From Hedera helix (lineage: Eukaryota > Streptophyta > Magnoliopsida > Apiales > Araliaceae), in assembly GCA_947179155.2 (NCBI GenBank), contig OX359276.1, forward strand, positions 43,238,192 through 43,302,191: a stretch of 64,000 nucleotides of DNA. Reading direction: 5' to 3'. The notes beneath the pieces were generated by a model. It was given only the letters and a program-made list of their open reading frames with translations. It was not told the origin of the DNA and did no database searches. The position numbers were made by a program, and so were the translations under genes. This document shows positions 1 through 13,067 of this stretch, piece after piece; position 1 is the stretch's first letter; every line of letters begins with the position of its first letter.

Positions 1-1886
1 CGGAGGGGGAGCCCTCACATGCACAATTTCGTAAGTTAAATGGGTCCCACTTCACTTAAGGCGATTTCAGCCTCATCTCCCGGCATCATTGGGTCCCACT
101 CACATGCTTTTGAAGTTTGTGCCTTTATCTCCGTGATCCAACGATCTTTAACAAACCCCGAGAATCCATCTCAGCCGTTAGGTCCCCGGACCACAGACTT
201 CAATGCTAATCAGTTGTATTTGTCCTCCGCTGTTCCCCAGTGCAGGTCATGTGACTAGCACCTCTAGCTGTATCTGACTAAATATGTCCCCAGCCATGCG
301 TGTCCTTCTATCCCCACACGCTCCCCCTTACGTGAACACTATACATCACAGCTATTAATTTGTGGTACTCCTACTCCAAAATTAGAAATGTATATATTTC
401 CTAATTTACTTAAAAAATTAAGCACGTACATTCATCTTTAAAGTAACGTAAAAATTCTAATATACCATTACTTGTACTCTTAATTAATTAAGTATTATAA
501 TACCATGATGGTATATTTGTAGTTAATGGTAGGAATAAGTTTAAAAATTATTTAAAAATAATAGGGTTTTGATGATTAAAGATTGGATGCAAAATAATTT
601 GTAAGGTAGCGACTAGTTGTTAGTCTCTTAGTGGGTTGACATGCGGGGTAGTCAAACAACATGCTAAGACTTGGCCTTGACATTCAACTCGTATGGGTAA
701 GATATTTTTGACACTTAATATGCGTGACAGAGCAATTGATTAAACAGGTATACTTAGGGGGTATATATATTATGACTTTTCAAGCACACTTGATGTCTGT
801 TGCTGACAGATTAAAAAATTTCATAATGTCTATTAAATGGGAGGGGCGGTTCGTGAATTTTTCACTCAGGTATGGAGCACGTTGGAACATTGTTAGATTC
901 CTCTAACAATAATGTTAGCATATGGATTAGTGACTTGGATTGAATCAAATATCTTTCCATGGGTTAGGCATGATTGGACAAGAACAAAGCATGCATGGGG
1001 TATGTTTTTCATGAATTGACAGTACCTTAGGCAAGTGTTTGACTTTGTTAAAATTTCTTATAGGCTAGATTAGTAAGGTATTGTGGCATATGTTGAACAA
1101 ATTCGTGGGTTGAGACAACAAAGATGTGGGCTGATTTCGTGGATTGGTGTTGATGGTTGGCTGAATGGGTCAAACACTAAGCTGACTTGTCTTAAATTCG
1201 AATTTGAAATTATGAATCAGACATATCTGTTATAGATAGTTACTAGACAGTAATACGTTTGAATTTGAATGTTGAAAGTCCATTGATTAAGAAATTCTTA
1301 GACAGATGAGGATGTTAACTGTAGGCTATTTTGTAATCTATTTATATGCATTTTGGTCGGGGCTTGTGAATGACAGACAATTAAGTACTTGTGAATCTGA
1401 CAAGCTCGTAGACGGTATATCCTTGTTATTGAGAGTGTGATAAAGGTTGAAACATTGTCTTGTAAAGTGATTTTATGTACGTGCGTGGCTTGTGTGTTTT
1501 ACATACAAATGTGTGTGCTTATATGTGAACCTCACTGCTTGATTTGGTACAAATCAATGCATCACATGCAAAATATTGACATAAAATTTTTAGTGTCAAA
1601 CGTAAATTCAGTAAAACTAGTTATAACCTTTAAACACACCTATATTAGCATCAACTAATTATAATTAGACTCATTATTATGTATCCCTTTTTTTATACAT
1701 CTTTTTTTAATTATTGTAACATTACTCATTTAGAAACGTATCTCTAATTTTAAAATAAATTGAGCAAATAGTTTCTTAATGCAGCGCGCGTGATAGAAAG
1801 GCGCGTGAAAGTAACAAATTATCATGTTATTGAATTCATGCACAAATAGAATAAGTCACCTGTATATTGTCTAACCGTAATCATCC
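1..1886. other. Upstream intergenic region of the Aux/IAA gene
   Basis: No convincing coding region is seen. The only open frames are short, start at arbitrary ATGs and show no domain. The first 300 bases are noticeably less AT-rich than the rest. A GAGACA at 1112-1117 is the reverse complement of the auxin-response element TGTCTC. A single copy about 780 bases from the TATA box is weak evidence for auxin control. Confidence 0.5.
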
Positions 1887-2087
1887 TATAAAAGTTCCTT
1901 CTATCATCCCACCATTCCTCACAATTACAACAAAACTTTCTACTCTTAACTATTTCTTTGGTGCAACATAGCCGAAAAATACAAGGATTTCATCGGAAAA
2001 TCGCCGGAAACTTACAGCAATCTTCTTCTTCATAGTCTAAAAACAAGTTCTAAAGAAGGTGAGAGTGCAATACTTACGTGCAGACTA
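1887..2087 (+). promoter_or_regulatory. Core promoter and 5' leader of the Aux/IAA gene
   Basis: A TATAAAA box lies at 1887-1893, which suggests transcription starts near 1920. The leader from there to 2087 is rich in A and CT and contains no ATG, so the ATG at 2088 is the first one met by a scanning ribosome. The TATA box and ATG-free leader are seen directly; the transcription start is inferred. Confidence 0.6.
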
Positions 2088-2969
2088 ATGGAGATGGAAA
2101 GACAAGTTCTGAAAGCAACTGAGCTAAGATTAGGGTTACCTGGAAGCGATGAGCCGGAGCAAAAATGTAGTAGTACAACAAATTTTAAGGGAAGTAACAA
2201 AAGAAGTTCATCGGAGATGGATAATGCGTTGGATGGTGAAAAGGGTGATCAAGAATCATGTCCTCCCCTCACCAAGTGAGTATATAATCTTATGCCAATA
2301 ACAATATGTATTTATTTAAGAGGAATGATATTTGCGCTTCACGTGAAAAATGATGTATTAATATGTTATACGCATGCATGTGTTTGAATAACTAAGCGTG
2401 CATCTGTTAGACTTATGGAGTAAAAGGTATTAATGTTTCTAATGGATATGAATTAACAGGACAGAAGTAGTTGGATGGCCACCGGTTAGATGTTACCGGA
2501 AAAATGTTCTCCAACAAAAGAAAACCGATGGGGAGGGTTCCGGTATGTACGTGAAAGTAAGCATGGATGGAGCTCCATTTCTGAGGAAAATTGATCTTAA
2601 GGTCTACAACAACTACTCAGAGCTCCTAAAGGCTTTAGAAAATATGTTCAAGTGCACTATAGGTAAGCAATCAAATCAGATTCTAATTGTGTTTTCATAA
2701 TTAATGTAATAAATAAATTTAATTTAATTATGTACCTAGCTTTGTATACATTTAAGAATTAGAATTCTGATGGTTTAATATATATATATAATTCAGGTGT
2801 GTATTCGGAGAGAGAAGGCTACACTGGATCTGAGTTTGCACCAACTTATGAAGACAAAGATGGAGACTGGATGTTGGCCGGAGATGTTCCATGGGAGATG
2901 TTTATTACCTCTTGCAAAAGGCTCAGAATCATGAAAGCCTCAGATGCTAAAGGCTTGGGATGTCAATAG
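2088..2969 (+). CDS. Aux/IAA auxin-responsive repressor (short IAA1-4-like type)
   Basis: Three exons, 2088-2275, 2460-2662 and 2797-2969, splice with GT-AG junctions into a 187-residue nuclear protein. All four family regions are visible. Domain I is the repression motif TELRLGLPG at residues 11-19 (LxLxL, recruits TOPLESS corepressors). A Lys-Arg pair lies at 38-39. The domain II degron VGWPPVR at 67-73 is the segment bound by TIR1/AFB receptors when auxin is present. Domains III/IV (PB1) run from about 93 and include the conserved Lys95 and the acidic stretch EDKDGDWMLAGDVPW. A basic KRLRIMK lies near the C-terminus. The protein should bind ARF transcription factors and be degraded on auxin perception. 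The short length and the ending in GLGC resemble Arabidopsis IAA1-IAA4, but I do not assign a number. Confidence 0.95.
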
Positions 2970-5283
2970 CTTGTTTAATTTTGACACACTTTTTGGACCA
3001 ATTCTGAAAATATAAATTAAATGGCAGGATATATGTATATATATATATATACACCTTAGAAAGAGAGATCTGCTTAAGATCTATGTACAACTGAGCTCAC
3101 AAAGTTTTCTTTTTAGCATTTTTGTTTTTGCCCCACAAGTATTTTTCATACTTCATGGAAATATACACAATTTACTGCAAGTTATTATCGCATGTGGTGT
3201 TGAATATTGGAATTTAGAAAAACGAGAAAGAAACACATAATTTGTTATTCTCTTCATCGTTGATATATATGGAGTATATAGTATTGGTTATAGTTAATAT
3301 CACCTCCATTTTCGAGAAAAATATTTCTGAAATAATACTGTTAATTTATTTACTCAACAACTTTCAAGTTTAATCAACATGATTGAAATATCTTTTATTT
3401 ACTTCCCAGCATTCCAATGTCAAAATTTAGAGGCAAATTTTTGTTACTTTATATTCTTCATATTCATTATTGTTATTTCACTTTAATTTATCCCTATAAT
3501 TTCTATAATTTGATCAATTTTGTGATTTGGGTTAATTTTTCAGCATATCTAGGGTTAGGGGTAAAAGAATGGCAAGGAACCTGAACTTAGAATTCATAAC
3601 AATCTTCGAGAGTTGAGACTTTGTTCAACTTTAACAGAATGAATGAATATTCTAGCTAGGGATATTTACTGGAGTTTGATTCCAAGAGATCGGCAAAGTT
3701 TGTTAAAATAATTTCATCAAACAAGTTCTTATAACAAATAATACTTCCTAACAAGTCTACACCCACAACAACCAAACACTACATTCATCTACACTAATAA
3801 AAAATAGAGTATGACACAAATTTTAATAATATACTCCATTTTTTAATTGTGTAAATGAATATAGTGTTTGGTTGTTGTGTGTTTATGCTTATTCAATACT
3901 TCCTCCTCCTTCCGTACCAAGTTATAAGATTATTATTAATTTTTAAAAATAAATTTGTGATAATTTCATATTCAAAATTGAGATAATTTATTAAATTTTA
4001 CAATAAGTATTTGTTAGATATATAATTTAAAATAATCATCATTGTATCGACTAAAATTAATAGAACCATTGTTAATTTTGAGTTTAAAAATGTTTCGAGT
4101 TAATTTTAAAAAATCCATAAGGATCTTATGTATATATTTTAGAGTATTAGTGTTTTGGAATTTTCTCCGTAATAAATTAGACAAGAAGAAAGTAAGATAA
4201 AGTTTCACCACTTGACCTGGAGGTCCTGGACAACTCTTATCAATTTTAGAAATTCCTAAACAGTAACTAATTTTGCAAAAGAATGAGAATTCTACTGAAA
4301 TTTGATTCCCATCTTCAACAAAGTTAAATATCTCCCAGGAAAATAATAATTTAATCCAGAACAGAAATAATGCAGGAATCTGAATAATTAGACCACTGAT
4401 CATTTAATAATTCGAATCAGAATATAGCACATAATCATTTATTGGATAGAGACAGTAAATATGGCTAGATAACGTCCAGTAAACCATATCAGAGTAAGCA
4501 CGAGTGACCTTCAAAATTGTCTCACAACGCTCTAAAAGACATCAAATTTGCAGTACGGAGCAAGTTCTATACTATCAAAGCAATAGTCTGTATTCTGCAA
4601 GTAGTCAAGATAAAAATGATAAAAAGAATTTGGTACGACGAATTTTCAACTAAGCGAAACCAGTAACTCATTAACTCACTAAATTCAATCGAAATTGTAA
4701 TAAAAGTAGCAATCTTTTTACTCTGAATAGGGGGAGGGATTATAAGGAACGTATCTATAACTGAAAGCAAGATAATTTATAGAAATAACGTATATAGTTA
4801 GAATTATAGGACTGAAATCCCTTAAATAGTCATTCCAAACAAACCTAGCTTAACAGCAAGCCAGTCCTCCTTGGTGACTTACATCATGATCGAGCTACTA
4901 ATTCTTAGTTGACATAAAAAAAGGATAGTAAAGTAACTTGGACGATTCTCCTGCATGTGGGATGAGTCAAGCTAAATAAGGATGGCGCTTTGAAATGTAA
5001 CCCAGGTCCCATCGGGCTTAGCAGACTGAATTTGAAGTGATCAGGAACAGTTAATAATAATAACTAATAGTATATGTACCGACACATTTAGATTTCAAGA
5101 AAATTTGGAAACTAGCTGATTATGAATGAAGAAAAAAAACACAGAGAATCCATAAAACACATAGAAGTACCGATGTTGCCTGGATTGCAGATTGTATTAC
5201 GTCGTTGATATGTTACATAAGATATGGTAAGCTAAGGGTAACTTTTAATGCATTGCCTACAGATAGAAATTGTCTTAGAATGT
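2970..5283. other. AT-rich intergenic DNA with MITE-like pieces
   Basis: The 3' flank of the Aux/IAA gene is followed by about 2.3 kb without a supported gene. It holds a palindromic element at 3755-3890 and, from about 3895, one end of an AT-rich MITE (CTTCCTCC...CCGTACC, then a stretch like the elements at 12.4, 13.1, 43.2 and 63.8 kb). Open frames at 4014-4403 and 4567-4770 on the minus strand are low-complexity and match nothing I recognise. Confidence 0.5.
3755..3890. mobile_element. Palindromic (foldback) element
   Basis: The arm around 3757-3793, containing ACAACAACCAAACACTA, is repeated inverted around 3849-3887 (TAGTGTTTGGTTGTTGTG). The two arms also share CATTCATCTACAC and its complement. 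About 55 bases of AT-rich loop separate them. This is the shape of a short foldback MITE. No target duplication could be fixed. Confidence 0.5.
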
Positions 5284-6560
5284 TGTCACGCCCCGAAATT
5301 CACTTGCTTGCTTGGCTGGACCTCGTGTTGACTATAAATGTTAAATCGTTATGAGTATAAATGTAACATAATTTATAAACCTTATCTAACTGAAATCTAG
5401 AGTATCAATAATAACATGATCAGCCTATATTATCAATACCCTCATTTGGTTAAACAGTTTTATAAACAAAATTCTCATCTTAACCTTAAAGATTTACCAT
5501 TACAACCTTTACATATCAATCTTAAATCTATTCTTCATATTATAATACGAAAACATATATATTCATTAACTTAAAAGGTGAATTATACAATAAGTTTTTA
5601 TAAAAACAAGCAATATTATTGATTGGAATCGTATTACAAGGTTCAGGTTCTCATCAACTATTTATATTACAAAAGTCATATAAACTTAATTCAATTACAA
5701 AGAACGAAGGCAATAATAATAATATATTTCTTCAACTGTATCTTTACCGGCATATACTTCTGGCAATCTTCCATAACTGAAAATGTTTAAAAGATAAAAG
5801 CAAGAATGAGCATACGTATGCCCAACAAGTCTAACAAATATATATATATATGAGAAGAGAAAAACATTTTCAAGATATATATAAAGAATAACTCGAAACA
5901 AGATTTCATCGATTATCAATATAATAATGCTCAAATTATAACTGCTTGTAAATACAATTTATTTTACTACATATTAAATAATTTGAGTATTATAACTGCT
6001 TGTAAAAATATATTTTTATTAAATACTTGAAGAAATTTAAACATTATAACTGTTAAAGTATATCTCTTGAAGTGCTTGTTTTATCTAAAAAAAATTTTGC
6101 GCAGGCCTTCGAGACTCGAAATATAATTTTTCCTCACTATAACTCTCAGAATATAATTATAGATTGTTTTGCTCTTGAAATACTTGAAAAACTAGAAAGG
6201 AATAATGAATGGGAGGCTTGGTATTTATAGGAGTTCACAGTTTAGTTAATTGCACATTAGGGTTCAACTTATTACACTTTGCACCCTAGTATATTATTGG
6301 AATATCATCTCAAAATATATAAGTAATCATTACATTTCACAAAATATCTAAAACATATTTTTAAAATATTCCCTCAAAATATCTAAGTAATCATTACATT
6401 TCATAAAATATCTAAAACATATTCTTGGAATATTCTTTTAGAACTTGAATCATCATTGCATCGTACTTACATAATCTGTATTTTATTCGTATACTTTTTG
6501 TATAATTTTCTCTAATCATTTAATATATTTATAAGTTTTATAAGTATTCAGAATTTTACA
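5284..6560 (+). mobile_element. Candidate solo LTR
   Basis: The segment begins TGTCACGCCCCGAAATTC, a start of the TG...CA type seen in plant LTRs, and ends ...TTTTACA. It is flanked by AATGT on both sides (5279-5283 and 6561-6565), the 5-bp duplication expected of LTR insertion. A TATA-like TATTTATAGG at about 6220 would separate U3 from R/U5. No second LTR or pol region is present. The end could be misplaced because a tandem repeat offers a second CA-AATGT at about 6648. Confidence 0.35.
6309..6436 (+). repeat. 64-bp direct tandem repeat (2 copies)
   Basis: The segment beginning CTCAAAATAT at 6309 recurs at 6373 with few differences, sharing AAGTAATCATTACATTTCA and AAATATCTAAAACATATT. It lies inside the candidate LTR. 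Confidence 0.8.
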
Positions 6561-6672
6561 AATGTGAAGGCATTTAATCTAATTGCTGTATAATTTTCTC
6601 TAATCATTTAATATATTTATAAGTTTTATAAGTATTCAGAATTTTACAAATGTGAAGGCATTTAATCTAATT
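6499..6672 (+). repeat. 88-bp tandem duplication
   Basis: The block 6499-6586 is repeated almost without change from 6587. Shared landmarks are TATAATTTTCTCTAATCATT and CAAATGTGAAGGCATTTAAT. The near identity points to a recent event. Confidence 0.9.
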
Positions 6673-7543
6673 TCATATAAGAGTAACGAGTTAGATTGTT
6701 CTAGAAATAATTTAGTACAAATTTGTGATTTTTAGCATCCAATAAAATTGTTTTTTTTTTTTTTTTTGAGGACCTATATTATTACAATTCAATCATCTTA
6801 GGGATTCCTTTCATCTTACAGAAGAGGGTCGGGAGGAAAACTAGGAAGAACTTGGAAAGGGGCTTGAACGGGTACGTGTTATGTTTTTTATTCTTTTGGT
6901 CACTCAATCGATTAACCATTTCATAAAAGAAAATAAATAAATCAGTTATTGAGCTTTTGCTTTCAACTGGCTGAAGCTAGGCTTTGCTCCAGTAAAGACG
7001 TCAACAATTTACACCAGATACCAACTGATGCCATCTCAAAAGATGTAGAAAGCTTTTACTCGAACAAGACTAAATTTTCAGTTTGCGATTAACAAGATTA
7101 CTGTTTCTTGCATCCCGAATAGTTGACAAGATTAAATTAAGTGATGCTTCCGCTGCAATTTTTTGGTACTTGAGTTTCTCCTGAATGATTAGTCAGACAA
7201 CAGAATGCTTCAGGTATTTTCAGCTGGCAATATCATATTCCAGATGAATAAGAAAATCATCTGTACCCTGTTTGAGAAGTATTTCTATCCTATGGGAGAA
7301 TTTTCTATACCTCAAGAAAGAATTACCCTGATTACAATTTACATTTTGAGTTTAAAGACCCCAAATTTAGGCAAAACAGCTCATGATCAACTCACAATGA
7401 AAATAATTAAATTTGCTAATGCAAGAAATACAAATGGAATGATTTTTAACTATTCCAAAATTAATCTCTGCAAAGAGAATTAAACTATACTAAATGTAAA
7501 TTTCTGTCAAAATCCATATCTGGCAAATCAACCTGACGAGCAG
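6673..7543. other. Intergenic DNA, 3' flank of the OSB gene
   Basis: Nothing coding is supported. A poly-T run lies at 6751-6767. The bases just upstream of 7544 (in window coordinates) are the 3' untranslated region of the minus-strand OSB-like gene. A 92-codon open frame at 7205-7483 on the plus strand shows no recognisable motif. Confidence 0.4.
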
Positions 7544-10336
7544 TTAAAAAGGTGAGAAATCATCACCAACTATATAGTTTGTGCCACTAGCATTTTTTTC
7601 AGGAAAAGATTCCATTCTTGTATCCAATATTGAGAGTTGGGATTTCACCCATGGTGGATTATACCTGCCTTCAACCCATAAAGCTTCCCCGGTATCTTTG
7701 TGCTTGAAATCTGGATAGTTGGGGTTCCTCTGTTAATCACATTAAAAGCACACAATCAACATTCGTGTTGATGAAACATACAAGTAAATAAATAAGCTGG
7801 ACCAGCCACTTAACACAAAAGCATGGTTCAAGTTCACATGCAAGAATTTTAGTAATTCAACTTTAATATAGCAAGAAGGATGTTTCCATCGCAACATATC
7901 TTTTAGCCTTTCAACTATATGACACTTTGCAGGGTGTTTACCAATGTTCACGCATTAATGCAAGCTGTAGTAATTCAACTTTACTATAACAAGAAGGATG
8001 TTTCCATTGCTACATATCTTTTAGCCTTTCAACTATATGACACTTTGCAGGGTGTTTACCAATGTTCACGCATTAATGCAAGCTGTTCTTTGAATAAGGT
8101 CTCCATGCACAGCTACGACACACTAAATTAAAGTTAAGATTCATGAACATTTATTAACTGAATAGACTACCTTGTTCTTCCTATTATCCCACCATTCCAC
8201 AGGATTAGCAAAGAAGGCTTGCCATAGTTCCTCTATTGATCCTGTACTGTTTGCAGTGTAATTTTTGGGTCTTCTACCTGCAAGGACAGAGAACAGAAAC
8301 ATGACGATTACATACAAGAGCAAACATTGCACAAATATGACTAGCTTTGTAATAAGAATAACTGCCTGAATTTGAGTCACTGTCGTAAAAGGCCGCTGGT
8401 GAAACGCTTCTCTCAACAAAATTCAATTGTGAAACAACTACCTGCACGATAGCACAAAAAAGTAATTAAAATTTCTGGGTATGTAACAAGCACTGAAGCA
8501 CACAAGATGATAACATGTGTGGCCGCTAAAATGAGAAAATAAATTAACACAAAGACTATTAATAAAGATAGATTATAGCACCTTATAGTAGGTCTGCTGC
8601 TTCCCACCATCGCCTTCAACTGTATCCGACACCAGCCGACCAGAAACATATATTTGCTGGCCTTTCTCTACATGTTGAAAGGCAACATGAGCCAGTTCAT
8701 CCCAGAATGTCAAATTAATCCTGGAAACTTTAACCATCAGTTCTGACAGATGTTTAACAGTGAAAGTTTGTGCTGAGCTTGTTTACCAGATAATCAGTTC
8801 TCTGTAAAATTTAAATCTTTAATATAAAAAAGAAAAAAGTTGCAACCTTTCTAACTAATTTTTGATTTCAAACATACAGATGACGAGATACTTGATAGAG
8901 TTGGATCAAGGAGGTATTGACAAGGTAAAACTTACTCATGGGATTGGTGAGGCCGTGAGGCAACGGAGGTGTAGATATAATTGTGGGGTGCAACCGTGTG
9001 GTATACAACTTTGAATTCTTGAAATGCATCCTACCTATGCACATTTTGAGGCATAATACTTTACACCTAATAATATTTTTAATGGACAGCTTTATTTTTT
9101 TGGGGAGTCAATAAGCTAGTCCCTGTTGAAAAAAATAATTTCCTTCCCTTTTATAGAGTTGGATTGAAGCTTCAATAATAATACAGTAATACCATGTAAA
9201 TAGACAACAAGAAATCTTGTAAATGTGTCTAAAGAAGCTAATGTAGGCTCTCACAAGGGCTTACATATATGCTATGTGTATATCTCTACATTCATGCATT
9301 ATAGTGGATCCTGAATGTATACTATGGTCTATGGAAATAACTTCTGAAAAAACAATAATTCCTTTCTACAGGAATAAGCTTCTTTTTTTTATTCATTCTG
9401 AATTAAATTGTTTTGCGAATAGCAAACATCAAACATCGAAAAGTATTTTCATCTGGGTTTATTGTTGAAAGTTGAAACAACCGGAACTTTGATTAGCATG
9501 TTTCAAGGTAATGTAAAGTCAGTGGCACGTCCTTGTGGCATTTATATTATTGTGTATTGCTTTTGCCTCGATTACACAAGATATAATTTCAATCAACTCC
9601 TCAGCTCCACACTTGCAATCATACCATGAGCACATAAATACATGACTCATTTTAAACTAAAAGAATCAAAATTCACATGACACAACAAATAAAACAATCC
9701 CAATTATCCCAGTCATAAACACCACAGTACATAATCATACATAAACTCAATAAATGGGGCAAAATTAACCCAAAAACAAAAGCCAACCATGCCATAATTT
9801 AATCTTTAACCCCACTAAATTATCAAACCTATACAACAACTATGCCAATTAATTTTCACAATACTACTAAAAAATTTAAAAATTTACCAGGCAGTGTCAG
9901 TGGAAGATTTTTTGACGGCCAGGCGAGACCAAGCGAGGACTTTGCCGGAGGTGAGATGCTTGATTTGGACAGGGGTTCCGACGATTCCGATGAGCTGTAC
10001 GGAGTTGCAAATCTCTTTCTTCCACTCTATCTCCGACGGCCTCGGGTACTGTGCCTGCCCCATCGCTTGCCTCTCGTACTCGTAGTACTGCCCGTTATTA
10101 ACGTTGTTGTTGTTGTTGTTGCTGTTATTGTACTCCATCGAACATTTCACGACTCCTTTTTTAAGAGCTGATTGCTGCTTGTTTTTCTTCTTCAGTTCAG
10201 AATTTTGAGATGAGGAGAGACGAAGGAGACATGGAGGAGGGCTTAAGGACAAATTGGGTATATGGGTATTTGATGGTGGTATTTTGTGACTCCAGTGTAA
10301 GTTCTTTGTTAACATCACTGTTATCTGAATCGCCAT
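7544..10336 (-). CDS. Organellar single-stranded DNA-binding protein, OSB family
   Basis: Five exons (10336-9888, 8720-8582, 8441-8366, 8277-8171, 7729-7544) join in frame into 318 residues. Residues 1 to about 65 are basic and Ser/Pro-rich like an organelle transit peptide. An Asn-rich run follows at 70-81. The OB-fold SSB domain covers about 100-207 (EWKKEICNSVQLIGIVGTPV; INLTFWDELAHVAFQHVEKG). The family's plant-specific PDF motif is present as ELWQAFFANPVEWWDNRKNK at about 238-257, followed by RNPNYPDFKHKDTGEALWV. OSB proteins bind single-stranded organellar DNA and restrain illegitimate recombination in mitochondria or plastids. The start is the Met at 10336, which opens the transit-like segment; a Met 38 codons upstream is open but unlikely. 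The intron after exon 3 appears to use a GC donor. The member (OSB1-4) and the target organelle are not resolved. Confidence 0.92.
7849..8085. repeat. 118-bp tandem duplication in the last intron of the OSB gene
   Basis: The block beginning AGTAATTCAACTTTA at 7851 recurs at 7969 with only a handful of substitutions, both copies ending ATGCAAGCTGT. It lies wholly in the intron 8170-7730, so coding is unaffected. Confidence 0.9.
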
Positions 10337-10838
10337 ATCTCCCTTCGCTCTTTGCTGCGAACCGGCAAGTTCGAACAGAAAGAGAGAGATGATGAACTTC
10401 TGGGCTAATTGGGGATATGGGTAATATTTGATTACTGGATAGATACCCAAATGAACATTTGGGTCGGACTGTTTGATTTAGATTGGGCTAGAGCTCCCTC
10501 GATTCGGCCTAAAATCAACAAACTTAGTTACATTTTTTTTAGGAAACTCATATTTCCACAAAATCGTCGCCATAGTTTTAATATGTTAGTCTTACAGTGT
10601 AAAAATATTAAAAAATTATATAAAAATATTAAAAAAAAATTGTCTACAAGTTTGATAGTCCATATAAAGTACGGTCTAGTTTATATTACTTTTTTTTTTA
10701 TAATTATATAATTATTTTTTATTGATATATTTATTATTTTTTATTGACATAATACATGTATAATTTTAAAGATAATTGTATATATTTTATGGCATACAAA
10801 AAATTTATACATTTACTATAATTTATGCATGCTTGTGA

Positions 10839-10871
<33 letters not shown>

Positions 10872-13067
10872 AAATACTTCACGATATAAGAAAAAATTAT
10901 ACGTTATATCAAAAAAAAAATAGTATTAAATTATTGACTCGATATTGACTTATAGTCAACCAACATAATTCGGTAAAATTATAAAATTATTAGATAAAAT
11001 CTCTTAATTTCTCGTTGTATATAATTATTGATTTAATACTCCTTAAAAGAAGGATTATGAACAATTATCAAAACAAAAATAGTGTGGATATTAGGAGAGT
11101 GAATTGATATTTTTATAAGCAAAATTTAATATTTTTATAAGGTCTTTTTTACATAAGCAAAATAGTATTCATGTGAGAGATATCTTATAAAAATATAACT
11201 TTTACTTGTGAAAATAACAATTCCTTTTAAAAAAAATATAAGATTATAGTATACAATTCCTTAACTTTAATGAAACAAGTTCGTCAGCCATGTGCGAAGC
11301 ACAAACAATATTAATAATTATTCATTATATTAGTTAATGAGATAATTAATTAAATATAAGATAAATATTTAATTAAGATTTTGAGAAGATAGTTATAGTT
11401 ATTAAATTATTAAATATTCATTTAAATAACATATTGTTAAATTATATATTATAATTTCATTTGACAAATTATTAAGGTAAAACATTTGCATATAATGCAG
11501 ATTTATTTAGTTATGATTACGAGTAAACAATTATTTTAATTTTATTGAAATTTCTAATGGAATTCTATATTAACATTTATATTGACAAAATTTACTTCAA
11601 ATTTTAATCCAAATATAACTATAAAAGTCAAAAATTAATAAGTTTTAATTTAATTATTATAATTAGTTAGTAATAAAATCACTATAATTTCTCAACTAAT
11701 TTTATAGTTATTATATTTTAAAAAAATCACATATATTATTAATACAATTATCGTGTGATTTGGTAAAATTTTAAATTTTAATAAAATTAATTTAATAATT
11801 AAATTTATGATTAATAGTACTATATTTAAATTACGTGGTATGTTAAAAAAAAAATTTGATATCTTAATATCTCAAAAAAATTGTAATAATAAAGTTATTC
11901 CGTATAAATTTGTTAGGATATATTATCCTGCATAAAATTGTGATAAAAAGTTTGTAATAAAATCGATAGAATTAAATATAATTTTATTTTTTAAAAAGTT
12001 TCTTTCTCTATTAAAGATATAAAAAAAAAAATATACCTTCTTCTTTTTTCCCCTAAAAGGTTAGGATTCTTTTTGAAGATTTTATAAATTTGGATAGTAT
12101 TTAATTGTTATAAAATTGGGTAATATTTATACTAATTTGAATAACAAAATAAAAAATAATCAAAAAATTGTGAAATTAAAAATTGATAAAGCCAAGTTTG
12201 TGCCTTTAATTATATATAATAATTGATTCAATGTCCAAATTTGGTACTTGATGTGTTTAATACATACAACTTTTTCAGAACTTGAGAAAAAACTGAGCAT
12301 AAGTAATATGTGAACACGTGAAAAAAAATATAATAGAATTACGGTAGAAGTTTTAAATCAATAAAAAGTAACGAGAAACTTAAAATGTTAAAGAATTTAC
12401 AAATTACCATTCGTATATAAACATATTGTAATATATAATACTACATCCATTTTAAATTATAAAATTATTATTAAGTTATTAATTATTTAAAAGTTAATTT
12501 TAAATACTTTAAAATTTAAAATTAAAATGAATTCATTTGATTTATATTAATTCAATTATGAACATCATAAAATACTTAAAAAGTACTACTAGTTATGAAA
12601 GGCGATAAGTTTTTCTTTCTTTTTTAATTACCTTCCGAACCTATGTATAAGATTGAATCTATTCATTTCTAAAAAAAGAATAATCTTTAACTTTTCGAAA
12701 AATCATTCATCAATAATTTGAATGACTTCATTTTCTTAATCTTGGTTCCGTTAGAACAAATCAAAAAAAATTACTAATCCTTTACTCTTACAAGTAAAAC
12801 TTCTTTAAATTAAGTTTCTACATAACATAGGGTTGGATATTATTTTTGGTAATGATGCAAGTTTGTTAGGCCTCTTCGTATCTTTTCCTTTCTTTTTACA
12901 TCCATTCTCTTCTTAAATGTAGTTGAGTTATAGTAACCTTAAACCCTAGGTCCACTGATACTAATTGGGCCTTGCCTTATCTAGTTTGAAGGTACTGGGC
13001 CCTAGGGATTATGTGTTAGACAACCACCCATACTTGTAAACATAAATTCAATTCCTATTCCCTTTTT
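10337..13067. other. AT-rich intergenic DNA upstream of the OSB gene
   Basis: About 2.7 kb without a supported gene. The part next to 10336 is the OSB promoter and leader, including GA-rich runs near 10210 and 10375-10392. A (TG)n(TA)n microsatellite lies at about 10839-10869. A copy of the AT-rich MITE family (TACTACATCCATTTTAAATT) starts near 12431. The rest is extremely AT-rich and featureless to me. Confidence 0.45.

Noticed and set aside
40..258. 72-codon open frame on the plus strand at the window start
   Set aside because: No domain, no splice or promoter context, and the composition looks like promoter DNA.
8278..8324. Alternative GTATGT donor for OSB intron 3
   Set aside because: Would give a 38-nt intron, too short for plants, and would break the frame.
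9842..10171. 109-codon plus-strand frame
   Set aside because: Antisense of OSB exon 1, including the Asn-repeat read as Val/Leu runs.
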